Below are positions 19,033 through 30,500 of a DNA stretch of 33,767 nucleotides, piece after piece (position 1 is the first letter of the stretch; each line of letters starts with the position of its first letter). This stretch comes from Plakobranchus ocellatus (taxonomy: Eukaryota > Mollusca > Gastropoda > Plakobranchidae). The position numbers and the translations under genes were made by a program. The DNA is taken from assembly GCA_019648995.1 (NCBI GenBank), contig BLXT01004484.1:1271951-1305717 (forward strand), written 5' to 3'. Below the pieces are notes generated by a model. The model saw only the letters and a list, made by a program, of their open reading frames with translations, was not told the DNA's origin and did not search any database.

Positions 19033-19488
19033 ATTTTTTTTTTCCATATGCTGAATCCAGTGCAACTTTTAATTGTCAAAAAAATTAGGTGTAATATAAT
19101 TGTTGAACATTTACAAGGTGACTAGATCTAGACTTAGATCTATTTCTCAAACACTGGGGAAAATAGGTCCAGACCGCGACCTCATCATTTCGTTAATAAA
19201 TTTTCCATATGTGTTTTTTCTGCCTCCATGTGACCAATAAATTATCTTGTATGTTAATCAATTTTTTTTCTTGTTCCTTTCCTTAAGAGTTGTCTGCTTT
19301 TAGTAGACAATGTAAAATTGTCCATATTATCTCAATCTATCTGTAGGCCTATCCATCTTGACTCACAGCCCCACGGTCAATCTTTCTTACTGAACTCTCT
19401 CTTTCGTTATAAAATAAAGTATTCGGGAAAATAAGGTTGAACTCTATTTATCCAAGCCTTCAGGAAAATAGGGTCAGCCTAATATTTA

Positions 19489-19712
19489 TGGGTATAATTC
19501 GGGGACAAGCCCACCTACTTCTAGATTGACCTTCACGAGCTACCGACAAAATGAAGTGACAGTAGGCCAAATCATATTGTAAATAATAGTGCTACTTTCT
19601 CACAAAATATGCACAATTTTACGATTACAACCTCTTCATTGTGTTGGTAAATGGTAACACATGGAGCAGGAGCATATAAGTCTGTGGGCCTGTCCCCGGA
19701 TTATCCCTATTT
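19489..19712. mobile_element. Foldback MITE, copy 1
   Basis: Left end GGGTATAATTCGGGGACAAG CCCAC (from 19,490) pairs with the right end, whose reverse complement is GGGATAATCCGGGGACAGGC CCACAG (up to about 19,706). Inner arms also pair loosely. No coding capacity. A related copy lies at about 19,915-20,085. Confidence 0.65.
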
Positions 19713-19914
19713 ATGGAGATATTTATAATGGTTTTTGGCCATATATTTTATTTGTAGCATTCTGTGCAAACCCTTCATTTCATGAGAGGATGGTGGTGTG
19801 ATGGCGCAACCTAACTCTTTTTATTATTATTTATACACTTCATTATTACTGCTTTTGTCGTGTGTTTTAGCAAAGCCTTGGGTCTCACACCACATAGATC
19901 TATTGGGATATCCT

Positions 19915-20085
19915 TGAACAGGCCCAATGATGCCTAGATCTACCTGCATCAGCTACTGACATTGAAGAGGTTGAGGGCCAGATTATAATTATAGTGCTAT
20001 GTTCACATATGAACCACAATTTTTCACCCAAAACCAATTCATTTCATTGGTAGCTGATGAAGGCAAATCTATCGCTGGAAAATCC
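19915..20085. mobile_element. Foldback MITE, diverged copy 2
   Basis: CATCAGCTAC (19,947-19,956) and GTAGCTGATG (20,050-20,059) are a perfect inverted pair inside longer imperfect arms (TAGATCTACCTGCATCAGCT against the reverse complement of AGCTGATGAAGGCAAATCTA). CAGGCCCA, CTAGAT, AGCTAC(C/T)GACA and TATAGTGCTA link it to copy 1. Confidence 0.55.
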
Positions 20086-21926
20086 TAATCTATTGCATTT
20101 TTTAGGAACTCGGCAAGAACATTTAAGTAAAAAAAACCTGGGTTTGATTTTTATAAAATCTAGATCTAGAGAGATAGGGAATCTAGGAAATTTTAATAGT
20201 GTAATTTTCTAGAGTGTTGATTTGTGCAATTTTGAGTATATGAAATATATATATATTATAAGTCAAAATCTGAATTGGCATCCACATTTTGTGATATATA
20301 ATAAAAAAAATTCAAATATTATCGATTTCATTGAAATAGTCACCATCTATAACTTGATTAGTCAAAATCGATGTCCTATTCGGCTTATGTGAAAAGTTAT
20401 AGCCATCATAAATAGTAAGACTATGTACATTACTGGTAACACCAGGTTAAATAAACATACATTCTAATAGAGAAATAAAATAAATCTACAAAAACTGCAC
20501 TGAAGACACATGGATTTTTTGTTAGACCAACTGTGTACGGTATGGAACACCAAACGTTGCAATACTGTCATGTTTTAAAATTTATTAAAACAACAAAAAA
20601 ACATTAAAAATATACAAAAAGAAACATTCATGGCATTGCACAGATATATTCCCAGTGAAGGGAATATATTTTATACCATAAAGTGACAATGTTGGCAAAC
20701 ACAAAAATTCCCTGAAAGAAGTAGATAATATAACGCCAAATTTTTTTAACTACTTGAACAATACGAGATAGTGCTTTCGAAGCCTCTGTAACATAAAAAT
20801 GGTAAGTGTAGTATAATATTTTATGACTATTCAATGATCTTAACTTGTCATGGTGTGCATTTACCAATTTAAAAAAAAATGAGTATGTTGCATAACATTA
20901 AACGTTTGAATGGCATGAAATGGTTCTTGACTATTTCAAAATAAATCCAAAACTTCAGCAATATGAAAAAATAAACATCCAAAAGCCTTTAAAAATTATT
21001 ACACGGAATGTACCCTAAAATCACAATGCCTTAGCCTATCATCATGGGTTTAACCATAAAAAAAACTGCAGGGAGATTGTCTAGTGAAACCACAAGAAAA
21101 TTGACATCTTACTTATGAAATAATTTTAAATGTTCGAGGACACATATTTTCATTCAACAGTTCATTGCATAGCAAACCATGTTATGTATATTGCGCGGTA
21201 GGGTGGTAAACTATGAAACTTTAATTCACAGGGCCTTTAAGTTAAACACATAAGATTAAAACTAATATCTTCAAAAGAGGATGCAATTGCAAGCCATAAT
21301 TAATCATACTATAGCTGGGATTCTGTGTGTTGAATCAGAAACACAAGACCTTGCATGAAATTAAGAATAAAGGCCTACCATGACAATGCAAACAAAACTG
21401 ATTTTAAAAGATTTGTGAAATAAACTATAATGAAAGCAAAATTACTATGTTTTTGGCATATTAGGTTGAGCAAAAGTTACAGTACAGTTGAGATTGCTAT
21501 GGATCACTATTACTTTCAAGCATTTAGAATAACGGCATAAGATCTACAGAAAAGAAAAACAAGCTGTATTAAAGCCATAAAAGGACACACATTGTCAAAT
21601 TTGGGCTACCTATTATTTTTGAAAGCACAAAACAAAAATGATACAGAAATAATTATAAATACTGTACATTTTTCAAAATGAATTAAAATTATGACTTGAT
21701 GATATCAATATAGTTGAAAAGCATAAAATCATTTAGTGACTATGGATTTATTTTACTTCTCTCAGCATCATAGTAACATATAAAACAAATCAAACACAAC
21801 ACATCTCTTAACATCCTCTGATTAGGAAAATGTACATATTATTGTCTCCAATTCAGCAGAGATGAAAACCATCGATCTCTTACTAAAAGAAACATTCACA
21901 GAAATTTCCTGTTGCAAAGCTGTCGC

Positions 21927-22047
21927 TTAAAGGGATGATATAATGTTATAGCTTTTTCTGTTCTGGCTACCTCCATGTTTTGCATTGGTTGGGAACCTTT
22001 TCCATACATCTTCCCCATATCTGTTTGCTGTCATTGATTCTTGTAAT
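21927..22047 (-). CDS. Possible terminal exon of an unrecognised minus-strand gene
   Basis: On the minus strand a fair acceptor (CTCTTATTCAATTTGGCAG) is followed by a 39-codon open stretch ending in TAA: LQESMTANRYGEDVWKRFP, then TNAKHGGSQNRKSYNIISSL. The composition (W, Y, R, K, G, few low-complexity runs) looks protein-like, and the reading requires phase 1 entry. I do not recognise it. No matching upstream exon could be assigned, another frame is also open for 26 codons, and it may be a chance stretch or repeat. Low confidence. Confidence 0.2.
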
Positions 22048-23204
22048 CTGCCAAATTGAATAAGAGAAATTGAGCAGTTAGATGTAGACATACGCATTAC
22101 TGAGACACTTTAAAGCACAGCTTGAGTGCTCTATCTATGTGGTATGCCAATGGCCTTTAACTCAGCGGTTGATACTTTTAATTTGATATCAATCTAAAAT
22201 GGCTATAATAATAAATCAAGCTCCTTTACATACTAACAGATACTCATTCCAGCTCTGTGTCATAACATTAAGGCTTTTTTGGGAAGTTTAAATTTAAAGG
22301 AGACTCTCTAACTCTAGGGAGCTCTACTCTGAGTGGCCTGTAGAAGCCTCAGCTAACTTAGAAAATAAATCACCTCACTAAATGTTTGAGATATTCCAAT
22401 TATACTCTTTTTTAAAGCAATGGGTCACAGCCTCTGTGTTTGTATCTGACCTTGACACAGATATTACAAATGCCCCATCTGAGCAAGACATGGCCTCATC
22501 AAACCTTCCAACAATACCTTGGAAAAAGATTGAGTATATGTCATGTACCCAAATCCTTTTTGGGTGTTATAATCTTAGAATGTATCTCAGATTGTTGATT
22601 GTGGCGTTAATGAGCCCTTGCTCAGAAAGTTTTATCCAGTATTTTTATACAAAAATTTAAACTAAAGAAAAAAAAGTTTGAGAAAATTCTGAGGCAGTCT
22701 TTTGTCTGAGGTGAAAATAAAAATGATGCCAAGTTTCAAAGCAAAGATAAAGAGATTATCAACCTAATAAAAACAGTTTGACAAGGACATACACCAGAGC
22801 ATTTGGATCATGTAAATGCCAATCCAACTACTATGTCTGGCAAATGACAGTCATTAAATCTTCAAGTGTGAGCATTTAATTTTGTTGAGGAATCTAAATC
22901 AAATTTTACAAGATCAATAGTTATAAACTTTTGGTTTTCTTAGGAATACTTTTGCTGAATAAATTTGTGTGCATGTATTTCATGAACTCTACAATAAGAC
23001 AGCACAACAAAGATGACATGTATAAGCAGAAACAATGTCTTCCTTGGCCCACCCAAGGCCATGTTATGCGGCCGTCAGCCAAATTTTTGAAAGTCAGTAC
23101 AAGAGTTACAGTCATCACTGCTTAAGTTGATGTCCAGGGGACATACTTAAAAAGATCGACTTACGTGATTTTTTTCAGTTATCTCCGTGCTTGAAACCCA
23201 CACA

Positions 23205-23251
<47 letters not shown>

Positions 23252-23255
23252 NNNN

Positions 23256-23304
<49 letters not shown>
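23205..23304. repeat. (CT)n joined to (AT)n with four unresolved bases
   Basis: CT run 23,205-23,251, NNNN at 23,252-23,255, AT run 23,256-23,304. The Ns mark an unresolved junction of two microsatellites, so the true length is unknown. Confidence 0.95.
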
Positions 23305-23305
<1 letters not shown>

Positions 23306-24375
23306 CATGGCCTATTACAAGTCAAGAATTACAGAAAGAGAAATACCACTGAAAACTAAAGCAGCGTGTAAAAAAGAAAACAAAATCAAAGTAAAAAATG
23401 TTCGAAGAAGACAGACATGATACAGGCCCCTATCACCAAAATCTAGATCTAAGCATAAGTATCCAAGACCTTTTAATTTTATCAATAGTTGAAGATAGAC
23501 CTGGTACAAATGTAAAAATTTACCATAATCCATTGTGTTTGTTTTTTACAATAAAGCAAAGTAGCTCAAAATATTGCAGAGCATTAGATCGACTTTTAGA
23601 TTGACTTATCAAATGTTTGATTTCTAATTATAATGTGAATTCTAATTTATTATAAACAACTTTTTTATTCTTCAATTGTCAAGGTGGAATTTCACTAGTT
23701 AGCTGTTAGTATTTGTCAAAATTTAAATCTAGCATAAGTATTAGGTCCTATTCAATATAAAACAAGCAGACTCACTCAATATAATATGATACAGGCTAGG
23801 AGACAATGAGACAGAAAGTACAATGACTGATTTTGTTGGTGCTCAATCTGGATTGTTTTCACACGTGACCTTTGAACCTGGGGCAGAAGCTGGATATTTT
23901 AATATAACAACAATAAAAAGGTTATATTCGCACATTGATTTTAAGAGATGCAGAGGTAAATTCCAGGTCTTCACTAATTTTTTCACGCATATAGATAAAA
24001 ATTTGTTTTTCAAAAAATAATCTTTTATAGGTATGCTCTTTTGATCGAAAGATGGGAAAAGATCTCATCCTATTTCTGGTCTTAGCCTAATTCAATGAGA
24101 GAATGCTTTAGAGCAAGTCTTTTAAAAATTAGAGCATGTTGCAAAATCTTATTTTTATGTGATTTGAATCACAAGTTGCCATGTGTATATTTCATTGATG
24201 ATGCTTTGCAAATCTAAGTATACTGGCCCTTTGATGTTCCATTGGATAACATGCATTCTTTTAAAAATAATTTTTTAAACTTGGCACTTAGTCTACTTTG
24301 TATTTTATTTCGAGACATAATGTGGTATATATGTGATTCAGTTTATGATTTTTATCATGCTTCTGTTTTCCTCAG

Positions 24376-24573
24376 ATAAATCTACTGAAAGTGGAAGACA
24401 AAATTTGGACCATGTGTCATTTGAATTGTTTGTTATTGTGTGTGGCGATGCTTTTCCTTAGTCCAAGTAAAACTTTGTCCAGCACCACAGATGATGCGCA
24501 AGAGGACTTTTACTCCTTTACTGCAAATGATATCGATGGTAACCCAGTGTCTCTAGCAAAATACAGAGGAAAG
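24376..24573 (+). CDS. GPX exon with start codon, signal peptide and first fold segment
   Basis: Acceptor TTCTGTTTTCCTCAG at 24,375 shows an upstream exon exists. The first in-frame ATG is at 24,412, giving a plausible signal peptide; no stop lies between the acceptor and this ATG, so extra N-terminal residues cannot be excluded. The exon ends RGGAAAG-type sequence AAG (24,571-24,573) followed by GCAAGT: the frame demands a GC donor here, since the nearest GT (24,578) would bring a stop soon after joining. Confidence 0.9.
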
Positions 24574-27500
24574 GCAAGTTTTTGGATTTTTTTTTTAATT
24601 GGGCATTGCTGAACTGTGTGTTTTGTAAAGATTAAAGAGAAGAGAACATTCTTTTTACTTTTAGGCAAAATTTACTAGGCCCATAGATGTTTTGCAATAT
24701 TTGCATTAATCTCTACATAGTAAGAAAAATTTGGTGAACAAAAGACTTTTTAAAGTTCTTATGTGTTTTACCACTATTCAGCAAAGCCTTTATAAATACG
24801 TCTGTTTCAACTTTTTAACCATGGCTGGACAGCAAATTCTCATATTTCAGGCTGTTATATTTTTATACTTGCACTTGTATCAATGAACTTTTGAGTTCTT
24901 GAACCCATTTATGATGAGTCAATGGAAATAATTGTAACTTCCAAAGTCATCATCATCAGTTACCTTGTCTGGAACAGACATTGGCGATCATGTTCCTCCA
25001 CTCAAACCTATTCTCAGTTAACCTTTTAAAGTTGTTATTGCTACCTTTGCCTATTGCCCATGACTTAGGACTTTCTATAGAAGTTATTCTATGTCTACTC
25101 TACTGCGTTTGCCTTCAATCTTTCCAGTGATTGCTAAGCTAAGTGTTCTTAACCCTTGTGTTGGCAAATATGGCCTAAAAATTGTAGTTGCCTCTGTCTT
25201 ATGATTTTCATTAGTGATCGCTCGAGATTAGCCTCTTTCAGTACCAATTTATTTGACTTTTTTTCTGTCCTTGATATCCTCATGATTCTTCTGATAAACC
25301 ACATCTCTATTGCTTCTAGTTTTTCCTCTATTTCTTTTTTTATTGTCCAACACTCACTACCATACAAAAGTACTGACCATATGTTTTAATTACCATTATT
25401 TTGGTTTTCATACTTTTGTTTCTGTTTTCCAGTATTGGTTTCGTTTTTTGGAATGTGTCTTTGGCCATAGCTACTCTTTTTCTTATTTCACTTGTGAATC
25501 TGCCATCTGATGTTATCAGGTAATCTAGATTTTGAATTTTGCAACTTGTTTGATTTGTTCGCCTTTGCTAATGAGATTGCATTTGGGGTTAGAGGACTTC
25601 TTTGAGATGATCATACATTCCGTTTTCTTTACATTCAAGGGCGGGCCCATTCTTTTGCACTCTAAAACTACAGTATCTAGAAGTTTTTGGAGTTGTTCGC
25701 CAGATTCTGCTATTAAAACTGTATCATCTGTATACCTGAGATTATTAAGATTCTCTCCATTTATTTTTAAGCCTAAAATATCATTAAGATACCTTAAAAT
25801 AATTCACTATATTGGTTAAAAAGATCAGGAGATATTACACATCCCTGCCTCACATTTGATGGATTTGAAATCAATATGTGCTCCTTCAATTCTTACAGAT
25901 TTAGTGTGATCCCAGTATAAATTTCTAAGTACTCTCAGATCTTTCCCATCAATGTCTAATTTTTCTAGCATATGAAACAGCTCTACATGTCTTATCTTGT
26001 CAAAGGCCTTAGAATAATCAATGAAACAGAGATGGAGATTTTTTTTGCATTTCTATACATACACCTTTCCATAAGCATTGACAAAGTGAATATTGCGTTT
26101 TTAGTCCCCTTATCAGGCATAAAGTCAAACTATTTTTGAGATATTTCTGGTCTTATACTCTTGCGCATTCTATGCATTAAAACACGTAACAGGATTTTTG
26201 TAAAATGGCTCATTAAACTTATTGTTCTATGAAGTTCACATTCTGTTGCTCCTGGTGTTTTAGCAGTACTATAAAAACAGATTTACGAAGATCTTCTGGA
26301 ATTGTTCCACTTTCGTACATTGCATTGAGAAGTTTTGTTGTCAGATCTATACCTAAATTATGTAATGCTTTAATTACTTCTACTGGTTTATTAAAGCATT
26401 AGATAATTTAGGAATAGATCTGAAAAGTGATGTTTTTTAAAAATTTTGCAAGAGCCGTTCAAGCTAGGCTTAGTGTTTACCACTCTCTTTGAAGTATTCA
26501 AAGATCTGAAAGCTCATTAAGCTCTTAAGCCATTCCATGCTTCAGATTTATGAAAAAAGTTTTAGTGGTGAGGAAAGTGTTTCAGGTCTAGATATGGACT
26601 ATGAAGCATTACCTTACTGACCCTTAGCATCACAATGGTTGCAACATCTAGCTTTATACTGGTTCAGGCCAGGCATTGCACTCCTTGCAATCTTAGCTTT
26701 GGTTAGTAGTATAGAGCATTTATTGCAACATTTGTGGTGCTCATCGTCGTCGTAGAATAAAATAATCTTTTCCTCTCGTCCCATCTTTGTTTCATTTCAT
26801 TCAGTTCAAGGGATAATTTTTATGAATTTTTTTTGTGAAGCAACTGCTAGCCTAGTCCCTAGACTCGGCTTCCTCACTCAACCACAATGCCAGCTGCAAG
26901 TAGATCTCACGATCATTTTGCTACAAAATTTTTTCAAATGAATACATTTTCTGATAGAGCAATGATGTTTTAGGTTTAGCTTTAGATGACTCTGATATTG
27001 ATCCCGAGTATGAACCACCCACTGAAAAGCATGCATGAATTTGAATTTTTTGTTCAACATGTTTGTGACACATTTCAATTGCATGATATAAAATATTTGT
27101 TGCAATAAATATTTTCAAATTAATTTAATTCCTTTTCAAATCTATTTATATTACAGCATGTAAAATTTTGTGGGAATGGGATGGAAAATTTTTTGGCGGA
27201 TTTTTTTTTAACCCTAGTTTTTGCTAGGCACTAGGGGATAGCATAGACTCAATAGCCTATTTTTTGTTGCAATAAATATTTTCAAATTAATTTAATTCCT
27301 TGACAAATCTATTTATATTACAGCATGTAAAATTTTGTGGGAATGGGATGGAAAATTTTATGGCGGATTTTTTCAACCCTATTTTTTTTATAGGCACTAG
27401 GGGATAGCATGGGCTCAATAGCTTAGGGCTTTGTAAGTTAATGTAAATGCAAGAGCCACCACTACTTAAAAACCCTGATGGCATCAGTCAACGTACACTT

Positions 27501-30500
27501 TAACAATTATAGCAATACACTTCATTGAATTCTCTTTCATTTGATGATATGAAAAGCTTTAAAGTACAATATGATTTATTTTGAAAATATTTTTTGGGAC
27601 CCATTTTACTGGCTGTATGCGTAAACATTACTTTTTTTTATTGCATGATTTTTAGAACATATATAAAAATTAACACATTTTAACAACAGATTAAAATAAG
27701 CGAAATGTTTATATTTTGTTGCCAAGTATCAGTCACATGTAATTTGTCAATGGTAAGAACTGAAAAAGGACTTAGGGGGAGGATCTAGTGAAAAGTAGTA
27801 TAGGAATCCATATCTTCCAGTTTACGTCCACATTTCAAATCATTCCCTTTTGCACACATGTCTTAACATTGCTATGCCTCCTATACACTCACATTTGCTT
27901 TAGTACATTGGCAGACATGAATCCAATTTCATTAGTCATTTGGTGAACAGTACTGTTAAGATACATAGGGTTTATTTGAACCTATGCAACCAAGGCTCAA
28001 GTGGTTTAAAGGTATCCTGTATAGGTGTACATAATTTTCATTTTAAATATTGCAATGGCAAACATGTGAGTAGATATTGGCATTACTATTTTAAAAACAG
28101 TTTACAATACATTTGCATTTGGTTTTTCATGACACACTTGTAATCTGCTTACAATAATGTTTTAGGCAAGTTATTTTGCAAATGAAGATTACAGGGGAAA
28201 AACAGCATTGTCACTTTTGAGAAAAATCAATTTTTATCTTGGGATGTCACTCAATGTTTAATTAGTCACACCATTATCTCTTTGCTCTTGTGAGTGTGGA
28301 TGTTTTTTTTTTTTAATTTAAAGTGTAATTTTTTAAAGAGAGTAAATGTTGTGAACCAAGATTATGGGGATAATGCAAAATTATATAATATGTGACTTTG
28401 CCTGTTCTTCCCCTGTGCTCTTCAAATGGTTCATGCATAAAACTTATTTGTTTATAATGTCATTGTATCTACATTTAAGTGATATCCTGAGACCTGTCCC
28501 ATAAGTTAGAAGTCAAATTCTGAATATATTGAAGCTAGGAATCTGTCTGAAACTTCTTTCCGTCAGGTTTGCAAAGTTAGAAAAAGGATTGAGCCATGTT
28601 ATTTCTGAACCAAGACGTGGGGTTTTTAACTTTTTCAAAAAAGCACTTCAAAATAAAAATAGAATGAATTTTGATTCTAAAGACTTATTATATGTGATAT
28701 CCTACACATTAAAACTGATGTCAAAACAGAGTTGTAACTTTAGTTGCAGATTTCATTTAATATAACAAGAACACAATAGTTTTGGAGAGACAGACTTCTC
28801 TTTAAGCTCTGAATAGTAGTCGAAAAATAAAATTTTCCTTGAGATTTGTCATTCTTACAGAATTTGTGTGCATTAATTTTTTTCCCAGGTTTCATTGATT
28901 GTTAATGTGGCAAGTGAATGTGGTTATACAGACAATCATTATAGAGGAATGGTGCTTCTACAGCAGACGTTTGGTCATACAGACAAATTTAATGTTCTAG
29001 CATTTCCATGCAACCAGTTTGGTGAGCAGGAGCCAGGGGTAAGCTTAGATAGGCAAAGCCTTTAGGGTAAACTTTTTTTTTTTTTAATACATCTGTATAA
29101 AGTGAAAGTATCTTTCAATGTTAAAAAAAGTTTTTACTTGTCTCTAAATCCAGTAAAATGAAAGATTGTTTTTTTATGTAACAGCTTAGAGTGTAGAAGA
29201 AACTTATAAAATAAAACGTTGATGCTAAAGGTCTGTGCTTTTAATAATGTATAAAATAGTTTTTTAAGATATACTTCACTTCATTGAAACTTGCTAGGTA
29301 TACAAGTACAGTTTTATTCATAGATAATATTTGCTAGCGTATTATCATCATTTACACTTGAAATTACAAAAGTCAGTGTGCGTTTTGGATCATATTTTTT
29401 GTAAATTAAAGTGCTCAAAATAACAGGTATTTTCAAACTCTTCATATTCAAAATCCAAAATGAATAGGACTTGGTTTTTCTGAATTGGAAGCCAGTACTG
29501 CCCTGGAAAATATTGCAAATTTTTTGCAGCTTTTTTTTTTTTGCATTGGTTTTTTCTGCTCTTACTTTCACAATCCCCTGAGCTACACAGCACTAGAGAC
29601 AAGGTTTTGTGTGAAATTGGCCATACCCAAAAAAAAACAAAACAGTCTCATCTTTTGGAGATTTTAAAGGACATAAACAATACAATATTTTTTATCCTCA
29701 CTATTTTCAGTACATTGCTATAGAATTCAAATTGAGAGATGCATTATAATCTCATTACTTGCTCTCAAGATTTAAAAATGTAAATATATATGTTCAATAC
29801 AATGAAAGTGTTCAAAAGGAGGAATTTTATCATGGGCCTTGTTAGACAGTGAAAGATAAGGTCACTCATTTTTTGTTTTTTTTTTTGTAATGAAGATCAC
29901 TGGAACTATCATAGTTTTCGATTGAAATTTGTGCGTCTTAAACTAGGAGGAATTAAAGGTTGGATTACCGGTTTTTGTGATTAAGATCTTGGTGATCAAT
30001 ATTGTAATTGAGTAAATCATAGAAGTGTGGCTCATCTCGTAAGGCAATTGGCTATCTTGTGAGACTGAGAGGTCTGAATTTTTAATCCCAATAATGGCCA
30101 AGACAATTCTTCATTGTTTCTCTGTGTCTACCCAGCACTAAAGGGGTAGCCAGACCTGGTAAAAATGAGGTGGTGATGAAACAATAGCAAACTTCTTTAT
30201 TTTTGTAAGGGTTGGTTTGTCTTTTTTCTTTTAATTTTTCTGTTATTTGTGTACATTGTTTTTTTTAACCAACTTCAACTTTTCGTTGGGACATTTATTT
30301 CTAATCATCTTTTGTTTCCATTCACAGTTAAGTTTTTGTCAATATTCAGAAGCCCGTTTTTCTTAAACAATTACTTTGCACCAAATTGTACCAGAAATGT
30401 GTCCCTGATCAATGTGCCCATGAATCAAATTCTTTTGTGAATTTCAGCAAAGTGGTAGACCCATTTGCACTGGGCAATGTGGCAAGCATGGTTTCAGCAG

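Larger units (their letters stand above)
12167..24375. other. Intergenic / 5'-intron region between divergent genes
   Basis: 12.2 kb without a confident coding gene. Besides the repeats listed separately, 14,000-14,560, 15,000-16,150, 17,020-17,570, 20,100-21,900, 22,700-23,190 and 23,310-24,370 show only AT-rich sequence in which I recognise nothing. Non-coding first exons of both flanking genes are expected here because the first mapped exon of each begins with an acceptor-like AG. Confidence 0.5.
24574..28888 (+). other. GPX intron 1 (GC-AG)
   Basis: Starts GCAAGT and ends TTTCCCAG. Holds the antisense LINE, the piggyBac-like scrap and the 167-bp duplication. 27,430-28,880 shows no recognised gene or element, except a 70-bp stretch near 28,066-28,140 that resembles 31,480-31,553. 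Confidence 0.85.

Noticed and set aside
20628-20867. 79-codon minus-strand frame with a hydrophobic stretch (KIWRYIIYFFQGIFVFANIV) and an AG acceptor-like border
   Set aside because: No start context, no family resemblance and no partner exon; AT-rich DNA readily yields hydrophobic codons.
22382-22660. 92-codon plus-strand frame (ASVFVSDLDTDITNAPSEQD...) and an open minus-strand counterpart
   Set aside because: Protein-like in parts, but neither strand matches a family I know and the DNA may be a repeat; no splice structure could be assigned.
23823-24020. 65-codon plus-strand frame ahead of the peroxidase, as its upstream coding exon
   Set aside because: The candidate donor (GTAAAT at about 23,954) is weak, and the peroxidase already has a normal signal peptide start at 24,412.
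29314-29602. Overlapping minus-strand frames of 70-85 codons in peroxidase intron 2
   Set aside because: Lys/Ile-rich AT-biased translations without recognisable motifs or splice borders.
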